Shown: positions 56,187 to 63,789 of the stretch, piece by piece
Position numbering within the stretch: the stretch's first letter is position 1
Layout of the letters: each line of letters begins with the position of its first letter
DNA from: Intestinimonas timonensis
Lineage (GTDB): Bacteria; Bacillota; Clostridia; Oscillospirales; Oscillospiraceae
Assembly: GCF_900626145.1 (NCBI RefSeq)
Contig: NZ_LR130817.1
Location: forward strand, 896,698-960,697
Direction of reading: 5' to 3'
DNA length: 64,000 bases
Notes under the pieces: generated by a model
The model's database searches: none
The model's input: only the letters and a program-made list of their open reading frames with translations
Told to the model about the DNA's origin: nothing
Position numbers and translations under genes: made by a program

Positions 56187-56252
56187 CGCAACGGTCGCGA
56201 CGGTGTTTTGAGGGGTACTCCCAGCACCGTTGCGACCGTCGCCACCGTCGCG
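56187..56252. repeat. Iteron-like 9-mers, inverted arrays
   Basis: Two copies read CGCRACGGT (56187-56195, 56196-56204). Three tandem copies of the complement ACCGTYGCS follow at 56226-56234, 56235-56243 and 56244-56252. They lie 11 bp after the RepA-like ATPase remnant. Confidence 0.75.
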
Positions 56253-56626
56253 GGAAGAAAACTTGGGATGGTATTTTACCACCCCATTTTCCAGGAGGGT
56301 GCCTCATTTTAGGGTGCCCTAAAAGTACCATAGGATGTCGCGTTTCACGACACCCTATGCCCCGAAACGGGGCGCCGGGTACAGACAAAAAGCGTTCGCA
56401 GAACGCGCAGCCACAGAATGAAATTCTGTGTTCAGAAGGGGCTTGGGGGCGTTGCCCTCAACAAGCAAACGGCAGGAAATGTGAGTGTGTATTAACACTC
56501 GCATTGCTTGCCGGATTTGTGTGTGGCTATCCACACGCATTGCTTGCCTGTATCTAAAACAACCGAAACGGCCCTTGTGCCGCTGCGGAAAATCAACTGA
56601 AATTCAAGTATTGGGAGGTAACGAGT
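56253..56626. other. oriT-like hairpin-rich non-coding region
   Basis: No gene. It holds a near-perfect inverted repeat CATAGGATGTCG / CGACACCCTATG (56329-56359) and short hairpins CCCCGAAACGGGG (56360-56372), GCGTTCGCAGAACGC (56392-56406) and CACAGAATGAAATTCTGTG (56412-56430). Two modules follow in which a 6-bp hairpin abuts CGCATTGCTTGCC (repeats at 56500-56512 and 56536-56548). The density of hairpins suggests a transfer origin or structured leader. Confidence 0.5.
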
Positions 56627-56872
56627 ATGAGAAAGATTTTGTTCTGTGAGTTCAACCCGGACACTGCCTGCGTGGAGCTGTGCATGGAAGATGGAACCCC
56701 GTTGTCCATCGACTGCACCGCCGTGGAGAACGAGGTAGCGAACAGTATGTACCAACGGTCAGAACTGGACTGGCTGATCTATAATGATCCGCTGTCCTAT
56801 GCCGAACTGATTTTGAATGGGGACCCTGAATTGTATTTAAAAACAGTAACAAAGAAAACTCCCTTGGACTAG
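56627..56872 (+). CDS. DUF6061-like small protein
   Basis: An 81-residue acidic protein (MRKILFCEFNPDTACVELC, then SELDWLIYNDPLSYAELIL). The pattern recalls DUF6061 proteins found in clostridial mobile elements; function unknown. GGGAGGTAACG precedes the ATG. The stop TAG is formed at the IS junction; without the IS the codon would be TAA, so the insertion did not change the protein. Confidence 0.65.
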   Translation: MRKILFCEFNPDTACVELCMEDGTPLSIDCTAVENEVANSMYQRSELDWLIYNDPLSYAELILNGDPELYLKTVTKKTPLD

Positions 56873-56901
56873 GGCTTGTTTGAAAAAAGGCGGAGATTGT
56901 G

Positions 56902-57357
56902 CTAAAGCAACAAAATAGCGATGGAGGCAAGATACACAAAGGCTAGGAAGGAAGCATCCGACTTGTCATATCTGGTGGCGATTCTGCGAAACCACTTGAT
57001 TTTCTGGAAAAAACACTCCACCAGATGGCGTTCTTTATACAGATGCCAGTCAACCGGCCAGGGATCGGAAACGTTGCTTTGCGGCGGGATCACATAGCTG
57101 GCCCCGTGCGCTGAGATATATTCCCGAATCGTCCGGGCACCATAGGCCCGGTCTGCCAGCACGGCACTCCCGCCGATTCTGACCTTTTTCAGCAGTTCAA
57201 CAGCGTGAACCGAATCGTGGTCATTTCCAGCGGAGAGAAGGAACTCCACCGGGTTTCCCAGACCGTCTACGACAGCGTGGAGCTTTGTGTTCCACCCGCC
57301 TTTGGTACGGCCAACCGCCTTATCCGCCGTTTTTTTCCCCGCCATTTGCGCTTTCAT
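56902..57357 (-). CDS. IS5-like transposase, C-terminal frame (orfB)
   Basis: The 151-residue frame holds the DDE catalytic part: ADRAYGARTIREYI with the second Asp near residue 69 and the ECFFQKIKWFRRIATRYDK block with the catalytic Glu near 114. It overlaps orfA by 38 bases around an A7 stretch, so the full transposase probably arises by a -1 frameshift. Confidence 0.85.
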   Translation of the reverse strand: MKAQMAGKKTADKAVGRTKGGWNTKLHAVVDGLGNPVEFLLSAGNDHDSVHAVELLKKVRIGGSAVLADRAYGARTIREYISAHGASYVIPPQSNVSDPWPVDWHLYKERHLVECFFQKIKWFRRIATRYDKSDASFLAFVYLASIAILLL

Positions 57358-57667
57358 GCACCTTTACGCAAGTGGAGTCCATGCTCAGGTTCTCCATATC
57401 CGCGTCCGCAGACAGTGTGTGGAATACCGCTTCCAGAGTGCCCTCATTCCGCCATTTGGCGAATCTTGCGTATATAGACTGCCAAGGACCATAGGTCGCC
57501 GGCAGCTCACGCCACTGCGCACCGCTCCGGACGATCCAGAGCATTCCGTTGAACATGATCCGGTTATCCTTCCGGGGACGACCCCGCTTTCCCGTTTCTT
57601 CCGGTGGCAGCAGCGGCTTGATTCGTTCCCATTGTTCTTTTGTTAATTCATATCGTTTCATGCTCAT
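57320..57667 (-). CDS. IS5-like transposase, N-terminal frame (orfA)
   Basis: A 115-residue frame with the DUF4096-type N-terminal HTH domain (MSMKRYELTKEQWERIKPLL, then GMLWIVRSGAQWRELP and YGPWQSIYARFAKW) and the first catalytic Asp region (LSMDSTCVKVHE). Intact, unlike copy A. Confidence 0.88.
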   Translation of the reverse strand: MSMKRYELTKEQWERIKPLLPPEETGKRGRPRKDNRIMFNGMLWIVRSGAQWRELPATYGPWQSIYARFAKWRNEGTLEAVFHTLSADADMENLSMDSTCVKVHESANGGEKNGG

Positions 57668-57740
57668 AGCTTCGCATAACTTGGTTTCTTGTGTAACTTT
57701 TATTTTTCAAACAAGGCCTAACCTCGAAGAGGGAAAATAT

Positions 57741-58907
57741 ATGGAACTGATGATTGATGGAACAAAAGCCGTGGTTGCTGCGCTTCCACTAAAAGATTGC
57801 GTCAAAATACCCGGAATTAAAGATGGGAGCTTGTTCCGAAAAAATGTGCGGCAATCGTTAGGATCGAGCAACAAAGTCAACAAAGGAATTGCACGGACAA
57901 TTAAGAACAATGCAGGTGATTTTTTCTTCTTACATAATGGAATTACGGCAATCTGTTCCCAGATGTCGGTTCATAATAGGATACTGTCGGTTAAAGAATT
58001 GAATGTTGTTAATGGATGTCAGTCTCTAAGTACGATATTTAGTTGTAGCGAGTTAGCTAAAAAAGCTGATAATGCATACATATTGTTCCGATTTTATGAA
58101 ATCAGTGACGCTGAAAGAGCGGATAGTATTAGTACTTCTACAAATAGCCAAAGCGCAGTTAAAGCCCGTGATTTGCGGAGTAATGATAAAGCAGTCTTGG
58201 CAATGAAAAAAGCCTATGAGCAGTTCTATCCTGATGGTTACTTTGTGACCAAGCGGGGAGAAAAAGTTGATAGTGTCAAATATAACACAGCCCATGTAGT
58301 AAACTTAACCGATCTCGGTAAACAGCTAATAGCTTGGCATTCACAACGGCCGAACCTTTCTTACGGTGAAACAAAAATTTTTGATAAATATTTTGATCAA
58401 TTGTTCCGCCGCGAGTATGCACCTGAAAATATTCAAGCATTGAATGTGCTGTTCAGTACACTATATGCAAAATGGGATAAGGACAATCCGATGGGGCTAA
58501 ATGAAACCCTGTTGGCTATGAAATCCTATGCACCATACCACCAGCTGTACGCAATTTCGGTAATCTTTTGTGAAATCAATAAAATGAATGATTCTGTTCC
58601 AAGTCCAGCTGTAGTATTGAAGAAATTGAATGCTGGTGGATTACTGGACACAGTTGTTGAAACTGCTGGTAGTTGTTTGAATATGGCATTGGAGACTGCG
58701 TCCTCTGAAGCAACGGATAGTGGTAAGATGTTTGTGCCACAGAACTGGATTAAGTCAAAGACATCTTTGAAGGATCTAAGGACTGCTATTAAACAATATC
58801 TAGCATCCTTGAAAATGATGCCAGGCGGGAAGCAAGTTTTAAGTCAGCTGAATGCTAACTTGGAAATGAATAAGGAAGATTTTGATTCCAGATGGACGGC
58901 TGACTAA
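57741..58907 (+). pseudogene. AIPR-family protein, N-terminally truncated
   Basis: The remaining 388 residues start at ATG 57741, 22 bp after the IS, with AGAGGGA 7 bases upstream. They carry AIPR (abortive infection phage resistance, PF10592) motifs: LFRKNVRQSLG (31-41), HNGITAIC (65-72) and VVNGCQS (89-95). Full AIPR proteins are usually longer, with about 150-200 residues before this block, so the head is missing. Base composition is much lower in GC than the core. A short product may still be made from the internal start. Adjacent to CBASS. Confidence 0.78.
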
Positions 58908-58916
58908 TGTTGGCCG

Positions 58917-59117
58917 ATGGAACCGAAACATATCAAAGAGATTGAAGAAATGACCACCGGCGTAACTGCGGGGAAAATTTATGTTACAGCTTTTCTGAAT
59001 TTTAAGACATTCAAGAAGTTTTCTGAGACGCTTACTTGGGAAACTGAAGTTTGGATTGCAGATATGCCGGATCACATGATTCATTTGAATGGCGACAAGT
59101 TTTTAGGGCCGAGATGA
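58917..59117 (+). CDS. Unrecognised 66-residue protein between AIPR and CBASS
   Basis: The frame MEPKHIKEIEEMTTGVTAG... ends WIADMPDHMIHLNGDKFLG-PR. It starts 9 bp after the AIPR stop and its stop overlaps a possible upstream start of the Cap5-like gene (ATGA). It has no clear ribosome site. The C-terminal block looks like the conserved end of a larger enzyme, perhaps a restriction nuclease, so it may be either a small subunit or a remnant. Confidence 0.45.
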   Translation: MEPKHIKEIEEMTTGVTAGKIYVTAFLNFKTFKKFSETLTWETEVWIADMPDHMIHLNGDKFLGPR

Positions 59118-59134
59118 TGGAGGGTGCAATTAGG

Positions 59135-60280
59135 ATGGGACGAAATAAGGCACCATCAGAAAACACTATTCGAATGCTGTGCAGTAAAGCCGCAGGAATG
59201 TGTGAATTTGAGGGGTGTAACAAAAGGCTTTTTTTCGACGGAGTTACTTTAGCTGAGTTTAATAATGCTTATGTCGCACATATTGTTGCTTCAAGCGTTA
59301 AAGGGCCTCGCGGGGATAAAACGCTGTCACCATTGCTTTCGGATAAGTTAGAAAATCTTATGCTGATGTGCGCAGATCATCACAAATTAATTGACAATCC
59401 TACAACCGGCCCGAGAGACTATCCTGTAGAGCGGTTAAAGGACATGAAAAAAGCGCACGAAGGGAAAATCGAGAAAGTTTGTAGTCTATTTAATGTCCCA
59501 AAGACGGAAGTTGTATGCTTTTCATCTCCAATCAAAGGTGTTACAGATGTTAACGTTGATTATAAATTAGCAGCAAAAGCCGTCCTTCCAGATAAGCAGC
59601 CAGGTTCATCTTACGGCGTTAATATTCAGGTTAAGTCCTTTCATCCATATACTTCAAAAGAGTATTGGAGTGATTGCTGGAATCAGTTGCAAATCCTATT
59701 TAACTCATATATACGCAATCCAGCCATTCAGTTTAGAGACGCTAACTTTTCTGTATTTCCCATAGCTCCCATTCCACTAATTGCAAAGCTCGGCGAATTG
59801 TTTGGAGATAAACTGTCCTGTGATGTTTATCAGAAAACACGCTTTCCCGACACATGGGAGTGGCAAGCAAAAGAACTTACAAATAGGTTCACTGTGGAAG
59901 TTTTGAAAACTAATACATCTAATGGTATAATTGCACTCAATATATCCTTAACCAATGATGTGCAAAATGATCGTGTTTTCAGTGCAGGAGAATACGAAGC
60001 CGTATATAAAATCAAAGCAGATGTTACCGGAGTTGATTGTATCAAAAGCCCACAAGATTTAAGCGAATTTTGGCATATATACCAAAATACACTTGATGAA
60101 ATCTTAAATAACCATGGTGGTAGATGTAAGATCCATCTGTTCCCGGCTGTTCCGGTTTCAGCGGCATTTGAGATTGGCAGAAGGTACATGATTAATACAT
60201 ATCCGATCATGATAATTTATGACGAATATAACGGTTTCTTTGAAACATTAAAGATTGGGGAGGAGAATGATGACAGATAA
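59135..60280 (+). CDS. cap5: HNH-SAVED effector (Cap5-like) of CBASS
   Basis: About 381 residues from ATG 59135 (GGAGGG 10 bases upstream; ATGs at 59114 and 59117 are alternatives). The N-terminal HNH nuclease has Cys23/Cys28 (CEFEGC), His49 (AHI), Asn74 and Cys79/His82/His83 (CADHHKLID). The C-terminal half (about 150-381) is a SAVED-like ligand-sensing domain; YPIMIIYDEYNGFF is near the end. In known Cap5 proteins the SAVED domain binds the cyclic nucleotide and unleashes DNA degradation. It overlaps the CD-NTase start. Confidence 0.85.
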   Translation: MGRNKAPSENTIRMLCSKAAGMCEFEGCNKRLFFDGVTLAEFNNAYVAHIVASSVKGPRGDKTLSPLLSDKLENLMLMCADHHKLIDNPTTGPRDYPVERLKDMKKAHEGKIEKVCSLFNVPKTEVVCFSSPIKGVTDVNVDYKLAAKAVLPDKQPGSSYGVNIQVKSFHPYTSKEYWSDCWNQLQILFNSYIRNPAIQFRDANFSVFPIAPIPLIAKLGELFGDKLSCDVYQKTRFPDTWEWQAKELTNRFTVEVLKTNTSNGIIALNISLTNDVQNDRVFSAGEYEAVYKIKADVTGVDCIKSPQDLSEFWHIYQNTLDEILNNHGGRCKIHLFPAVPVSAAFEIGRRYMINTYPIMIIYDEYNGFFETLKIGEENDDR

Positions 60281-61430
60281 AGAAAAGTTACTAGATAAAT
60301 ACCTTTTTAATATAGCCGAGAACTTGGATATATCAGCCACGATGAGAGAAAAAGCCGAGAGAAGCTATCGTGCCGTTGGAGAGTGGCTTGGTGATTGCGA
60401 TGCTACAACCTCTGAGGTAAAAATTATGCCTCAAGGATCGTTTTATTTAGGCACAGTTATTCGTCCAGTGTCTGATGCAGATGAATACGACATAGATTTG
60501 GTTTGCTTGCTAAAAAATGCTATTTTAATGAGCGAGGCTGAAATTAAAAAAACGGTCGGTGATAGGTTGCAGCAACACAAAACATATTCGGCGATGCTTG
60601 AACCTGAAGGAAAACGTTGTTGGACTCTTTGCTATGACGAATTTCATATGGACATACTTCCTTGTGTTCCAAATAATCGATATTATGTTGAGCCGTATTT
60701 AACTGAGATCAAACTTACGCATAAACTTGATGACGGAAGATATATCCCCAAATTTAGCAATCCGTATAGATATCATGATTGGTTTGAAGAAAGAATGCGA
60801 ACCAGACTTGATGAAGTTAGAAAGGACTTTTCTATAAAAAATCAAGTTGAAATTAGTAAAATTCCGTTATATAAGGTGAAAACTCCTCTGCAACGTGCAA
60901 TTCAGTTGTTAAAGCGGCATAGAGATATTATGTATGATGCTTTGCCGGAGGCTCGAAAGGACAATGCCCCAATATCAATTATCATCACTACACTGGCTGC
61001 TCATGCGTATAACAATGAATCTAGCGTTTATGAAGCTCTCAGCAACATTGTAGAAAATATGCCAAAGTATATCGATAAGGTAGGCGATTCCTTCGTTATC
61101 AAGAACCCTGTTATGCCTGAGGAGAATTTTGCCGATAAATGGAATGAGAATCCAGAGAAAGCACAGGAGTTTTATAAGTGGTTGCAATCTGCCAGAACAG
61201 ATATTTTAATTTCTCCAATAAAAGCCCAGGGCCTTCACAATGTTTCGGAGTCTCTAGAGTGCTGTTTTGGACGAAATGTTGTGAAACGGTCTTTTGTTGA
61301 TGATGGGAATGCTACTAAAATCGCTCGTGATAATAAGTCATTGTATGCAGATGGTTTAACTGGTGGATTAAAAACTACATCCTCACAAACGAGCAAAAAG
61401 GTAGGAGGACATACTTTCTTTGGCAAGTAA
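60270..61430 (+). CDS. cdn: CBASS CD-NTase (cGAS/DncV-like nucleotidyltransferase)
   Basis: The 386-residue protein starts at ATG 60270 after GGAGGAGA, overlapping the effector gene by 11 bases. The nucleotidyltransferase signature is complete: GS at 56-57 (MPQGSFYLG), the metal-binding EYDID with D74 and D76, and a third acidic residue D128 (FHMDILPC). A helical C-terminal domain follows (LQRAIQLLKRHRDIMYD). CD-NTases make cyclic di- or trinucleotides when phage is sensed. The product and clade cannot be read with certainty. Confidence 0.9.
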   Translation: MTDKEKLLDKYLFNIAENLDISATMREKAERSYRAVGEWLGDCDATTSEVKIMPQGSFYLGTVIRPVSDADEYDIDLVCLLKNAILMSEAEIKKTVGDRLQQHKTYSAMLEPEGKRCWTLCYDEFHMDILPCVPNNRYYVEPYLTEIKLTHKLDDGRYIPKFSNPYRYHDWFEERMRTRLDEVRKDFSIKNQVEISKIPLYKVKTPLQRAIQLLKRHRDIMYDALPEARKDNAPISIIITTLAAHAYNNESSVYEALSNIVENMPKYIDKVGDSFVIKNPVMPEENFADKWNENPEKAQEFYKWLQSARTDILISPIKAQGLHNVSESLECCFGRNVVKRSFVDDGNATKIARDNKSLYADGLTGGLKTTSSQTSKKVGGHTFFGK

Positions 61431-61893
61431 AGGTCACTATTATAAAAGATCATCATTCACATTAATACAGCAAAAAGTTGCATTATGTGCAGCATATAGA
61501 GAGGCAAACTGCAGCATTGATAAAAAGAAAAATCAATTGTTTTGGACGGGAAAAATACGGCCTACAGCCCTTTCCAAGGAGTACAGAGTCATCTTAGTAT
61601 ATCAGCCCGGGAAAAGTCCGAGAGTCTGGGTTATCGGCGATGAGCTAGAAAAACTAGATGACATTAATTTTCCGCACAAGTTTGACGTAGACTCCGAAAA
61701 TAAAATGGTGCGAATTTGCCTATATAGATATTCAGAGTTTAATTCGTCTCAATTATTAGCCAATACCATCATCCCCTGGACAATAGAATGGTTATATTAC
61801 TATGAACTTTGGCTCGCAACAGGAGAATGGTTGGGGGGTGGTGAACATCCCGATGTCGGAAAACTAAAAACAGAAGATTCTAGCACGGATTAA
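61420..61893 (+). CDS. cap2: E2-only Cap2-like protein (type II-short CBASS)
   Basis: A 157-residue protein from TTG 61420 after GTAGGAGG, overlapping the CD-NTase by 11 bases. It shows the bacterial E2-like pattern: WTGKIRPTALSKEYRVILVY (42-61), PRVWVIGDEL (68-76), PH at 85-86, the candidate catalytic Cys100 in VRICLYRY, and a tryptophan-rich tail (TIIPWTIEWLYYYELWLATGEWLGGGEHP in two parts). Type II-short CBASS uses such E2-only proteins, without an E1 or JAB partner, to conjugate or prime the CD-NTase. Confidence 0.8.
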   Translation: MASKGHYYKRSSFTLIQQKVALCAAYREANCSIDKKKNQLFWTGKIRPTALSKEYRVILVYQPGKSPRVWVIGDELEKLDDINFPHKFDVDSENKMVRICLYRYSEFNSSQLLANTIIPWTIEWLYYYELWLATGEWLGGGEHPDVGKLKTEDSSTD

Positions 61894-61936
61894 TAGTACA
61901 ATTTTCCCGAGACTAAGCATAATTTCTTATCTGTGG

Positions 61937-61954
61937 TGGCAACATCATGGCAAC
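61937..61954. repeat. Arm-type TGGCAAC pair, right end
   Basis: Direct copies at 61937-61943 and 61948-61954, 11 bp apart, matching the left-end pair at 54385-54402. Confidence 0.7.
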
Positions 61955-62054
61955 AAAAAATCAGATAGCCTCTACTATCTGAATAATGGAAATAATGCCA
62001 ATACCTTGAGTTAAATTCCATAAGCAAATCTGTTTAGAAAACTTCTAACAGGAG

Positions 62055-62065
62055 CGAGTGGGAAT
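62055..62065. repeat. att core, right (element 2)
   Basis: CGAGTGGGAAT, matching the 3' end of guaA. Confidence 0.7.
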
Positions 62066-62188
62066 AACAATAGGTTTTCTGAACTCGCAAAATTAGTTTA
62101 GAAATCAGAAGAAAATAAAAGAAAAACCACGAAACACGGAAGAAAATGTTCTGTGTTTGTAACCGTCAAATCTCCCTGCGCATAAAAA

Positions 62189-62226
62189 GGCCGCCATCTC
62201 AGTGCCTGTGCATTGAGATGGCGGCC
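62189..62226 (-). terminator. Terminator of the IS66 remnant
   Basis: Stem GGCCGCCATCTCA / TGAGATGGCGGCC; TTTTTATG follows on the minus strand. Confidence 0.7.
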
Positions 62227-62236
62227 TGCAGTTCTA

Positions 62237-62525
62237 TTATGATTTAGGACTTCTGCATTCCTGGGGTGCGTTCACCGGGAGGAAAGATTCGGCCCAGGCT
62301 TCATCCGTCTGGCTCATGTCAGGCGCGTTGTGCAGGAGCCAAACCAGGTAGCGGTAGGGATTCAGGTCGTTCTCCTTTGCGGTCTCAATCAGGCTGTAGA
62401 TCACAGCGCTGGACTGGGCGCCGGCCGGGGTGTTGGAAAAGAGCCAGTTCTTCCGGCCTATGACAAAGGGCTTAATGCTGCGCTCGGCACGGTTGTTGGA
62501 GAGTTCCAGCCTGCCGTCCTCCAGA
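62237..62525 (-). pseudogene. IS66 transposase (TnpC), C-terminal fragment
   Basis: Only the last 96 residues remain: [20 protein letters not shown], then [16 protein letters not shown] and the IS66_C tail ([18 protein letters not shown]). These are the end of the DDE domain with the catalytic Glu of [10 protein letters not shown], and the C-terminal domain. The upstream part is gone and abuts the relaxase fragment at about 62524. Confidence 0.85.
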
Positions 62526-63024
62526 TACGCTCGCCGTTCTCGTCAAGGTCGTAGACCTTCCGGCTCTTTGGGAGCCACTTTCCCTGTTCGTCCATCCCCC
62601 GCATGGTAAAGAGGATATGGGCGTGGGGGTTGCCGTCCCCCTTGTCATGGATGGCAAAGTCGGCAATCATGCCTTTGGAAACAAAAAACTCCCGGCAGTA
62701 GTCCCGGATAAGGTCGGCTTGCTGCGCCGGGGGAATATCCCTCGGTATGGCAAGCACTAATCTTCGGGCAAGCTGGGAGTTCCATTGTTTTTCAATCGCT
62801 TCGGCGGCGTTCCACAAGGTATTGCGGTCTGCGTACTCCGGCGGGGCGTGGGGCGGCAGCATGATTTCGGTGTGGACGATTTCGCTTTTATGGGAATAGT
62901 ATTTCTGCTTCTGGTCGTATTCGGAAAACAGCCGTTCCCCGCTCTGATAGGCGGCGGCAGCAACGGCAGACTGGCGCTTGCTGCGCTGGACGATTTTTAA
63001 GTCAAAGTGCGGGCATGGTGGCAT
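62525..63024 (-). pseudogene. MobA/MobL relaxase, N-terminal fragment
   Basis: About 166 residues of a MobA/MobL relaxase (PF03389) remain: the N-terminal FDLKIVQRSKRQSAVAAAAY, then the histidine cluster DKGDGNPHAHILFTMR (about 128-143) that binds metal at the nicking site. The frame then reads into IS66-derived sequence after DENGERI and stops at 62458. Relaxases nick oriT for conjugative mobilisation; this copy lacks most of the protein. Confidence 0.85.
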
Positions 63025-63139
63025 GACGGATTGTGGCCTCCTTTCTCCCGGCGTCCGGGCATAGAAAAAGCAGGAAACCGTTCCATGATTTCCTGCTCGG
63101 TGGTGCCGCCGGTGGGCGGCTGGTATTTAATTGGTTGTT
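63025..63139. other. Gap upstream of the relaxase fragment
   Basis: Contains a perfect 9-bp stem AGCAGGAAA / TTTCCTGCT (63069-63097) that may be a terminator of the minus-strand membrane gene or part of an oriT. No gene. Confidence 0.45.
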
Positions 63140-63571
63140 TTACATTTCTTTATCAAACTTGAAACGGTAGTAAAGAGCAAAACCGTGAACAAAAAGATAA
63201 GCGAAAACGAGAAGGAGAACAGCAATCATGTCAATCCCCATGAGGGCGAATGATACCATTAAAGCACCATAAACAAAAGTCATCATATCATATGCTTTTC
63301 CTTTGGCTCGATTGGCGATTGCAATATTGCGTTCATCATTTTTTTCGATTTCTAACTTCTTTTGTATTTCCGGGTTACTACGAACAGCCCGTTCGGAAAT
63401 TATATTTCCCATGCCCTGACCAAACAGGCCACATCCAATACCAATACATACATAAGGCAACGCAAGCATAATACCCTGTGGATCGCCATTCATTTTTAAC
63501 AAACACAACCCTGCCGCCAATAGCAGCAATCCAATAATAGTAACTGCATATCCCGTTATCTTAGTTTTCAT
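63140..63571 (-). CDS. Four-helix membrane protein paired with an XRE regulator
   Basis: The 143-residue protein has two N-terminal hydrophobic hairpin segments (ITGYAVTIIGLLLLAAGLCL and the ALPYVCIGIGCGLFG stretch) and two C-terminal ones (MMTFVYGALMVSFALMG and IAVLLLVFAYLFVHGF). A charged cytoplasmic loop (IQKKLEIEKNDERNIAIANRAKGKA) lies between them. It overlaps the XRE gene by 4 bases. Such XRE/membrane pairs are frequent in clostridia; function unknown. Confidence 0.75.
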   Translation of the reverse strand: MKTKITGYAVTIIGLLLLAAGLCLLKMNGDPQGIMLALPYVCIGIGCGLFGQGMGNIISERAVRSNPEIQKKLEIEKNDERNIAIANRAKGKAYDMMTFVYGALMVSFALMGIDMIAVLLLVFAYLFVHGFALYYRFKFDKEM

Positions 63572-63771
63572 TTTTCTTCCTCCTCATATATAAAAATTTC
63601 TTCAATGCTCATGTTAAAATATTTTGCGATTTTAAATGCTAACTGAATTGACGGGTTGTAGCGCCCATTTTCTAAAGAGCCGATTGTTTGCCGTGATACT
63701 TCCAATGCATTTGCTAATTCTTCTTGCTTGATTCCTCTCTGTTTTCGGAGTTCTTCCAGTCTGTTTTTCAT
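63568..63771 (-). CDS. XRE-family regulator, 67 residues
   Basis: Start ATG 63771 after AAAGGAGG. A compact HTH_3 domain fills nearly the whole protein (LRKQRGIKQEELANALEVSR, QTIGSLENGRYNPSIQL, then KIAKYFNMSIEEIF), with an acidic tail. It resembles small Cro-like autoregulators of the YozG type. Coupled to the membrane protein gene. Confidence 0.88.
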   Translation of the reverse strand: MKNRLEELRKQRGIKQEELANALEVSRQTIGSLENGRYNPSIQLAFKIAKYFNMSIEEIFIYEEEEK

Positions 63772-63789
63772 GCGAACCTCCTTTCTAAT

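Larger units (their letters stand above)
56872..57718 (-). mobile_element. IS5-like element, copy B (apparently intact)
   Basis: An 847-bp IS with the same ends as copy A and TA on both sides (56870-56871, 57719-57720). Two overlapping frames and an A7 run at their junction are the usual layout for a programmed frameshift in the IS427-like group of IS5. Confidence 0.9.
54314..62065. mobile_element. Element 2: defective integrative element at guaA
   Basis: An 11-bp repeat CGAGTGGGAAT ends guaA (54314-54324) and recurs at 62055-62065. Both ends carry paired TGGCAAC sites 11 bp apart. Inside lie a repressor, an HTH gene, an integrase stub, a RepA-like ATPase remnant, iteron- and oriT-like sequences, an IS5-like copy, a truncated AIPR gene and a CBASS operon. 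Base composition falls sharply after 57720. The 3' end of guaA is a known island insertion site. Self-excision is not expected, as no intact integrase is present. Confidence 0.75.
61894..62236. other. Right end of element 2 and flank, no gene
   Basis: Contains the TGGCAAC pair (61937-61954), the att core (62055-62065) within a GCGAGT...ACTCGC dyad, and the likely outer end of an IS66 remnant near 62159 (GTAACCGTCAAAT). No open frame looks real. Confidence 0.6.
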
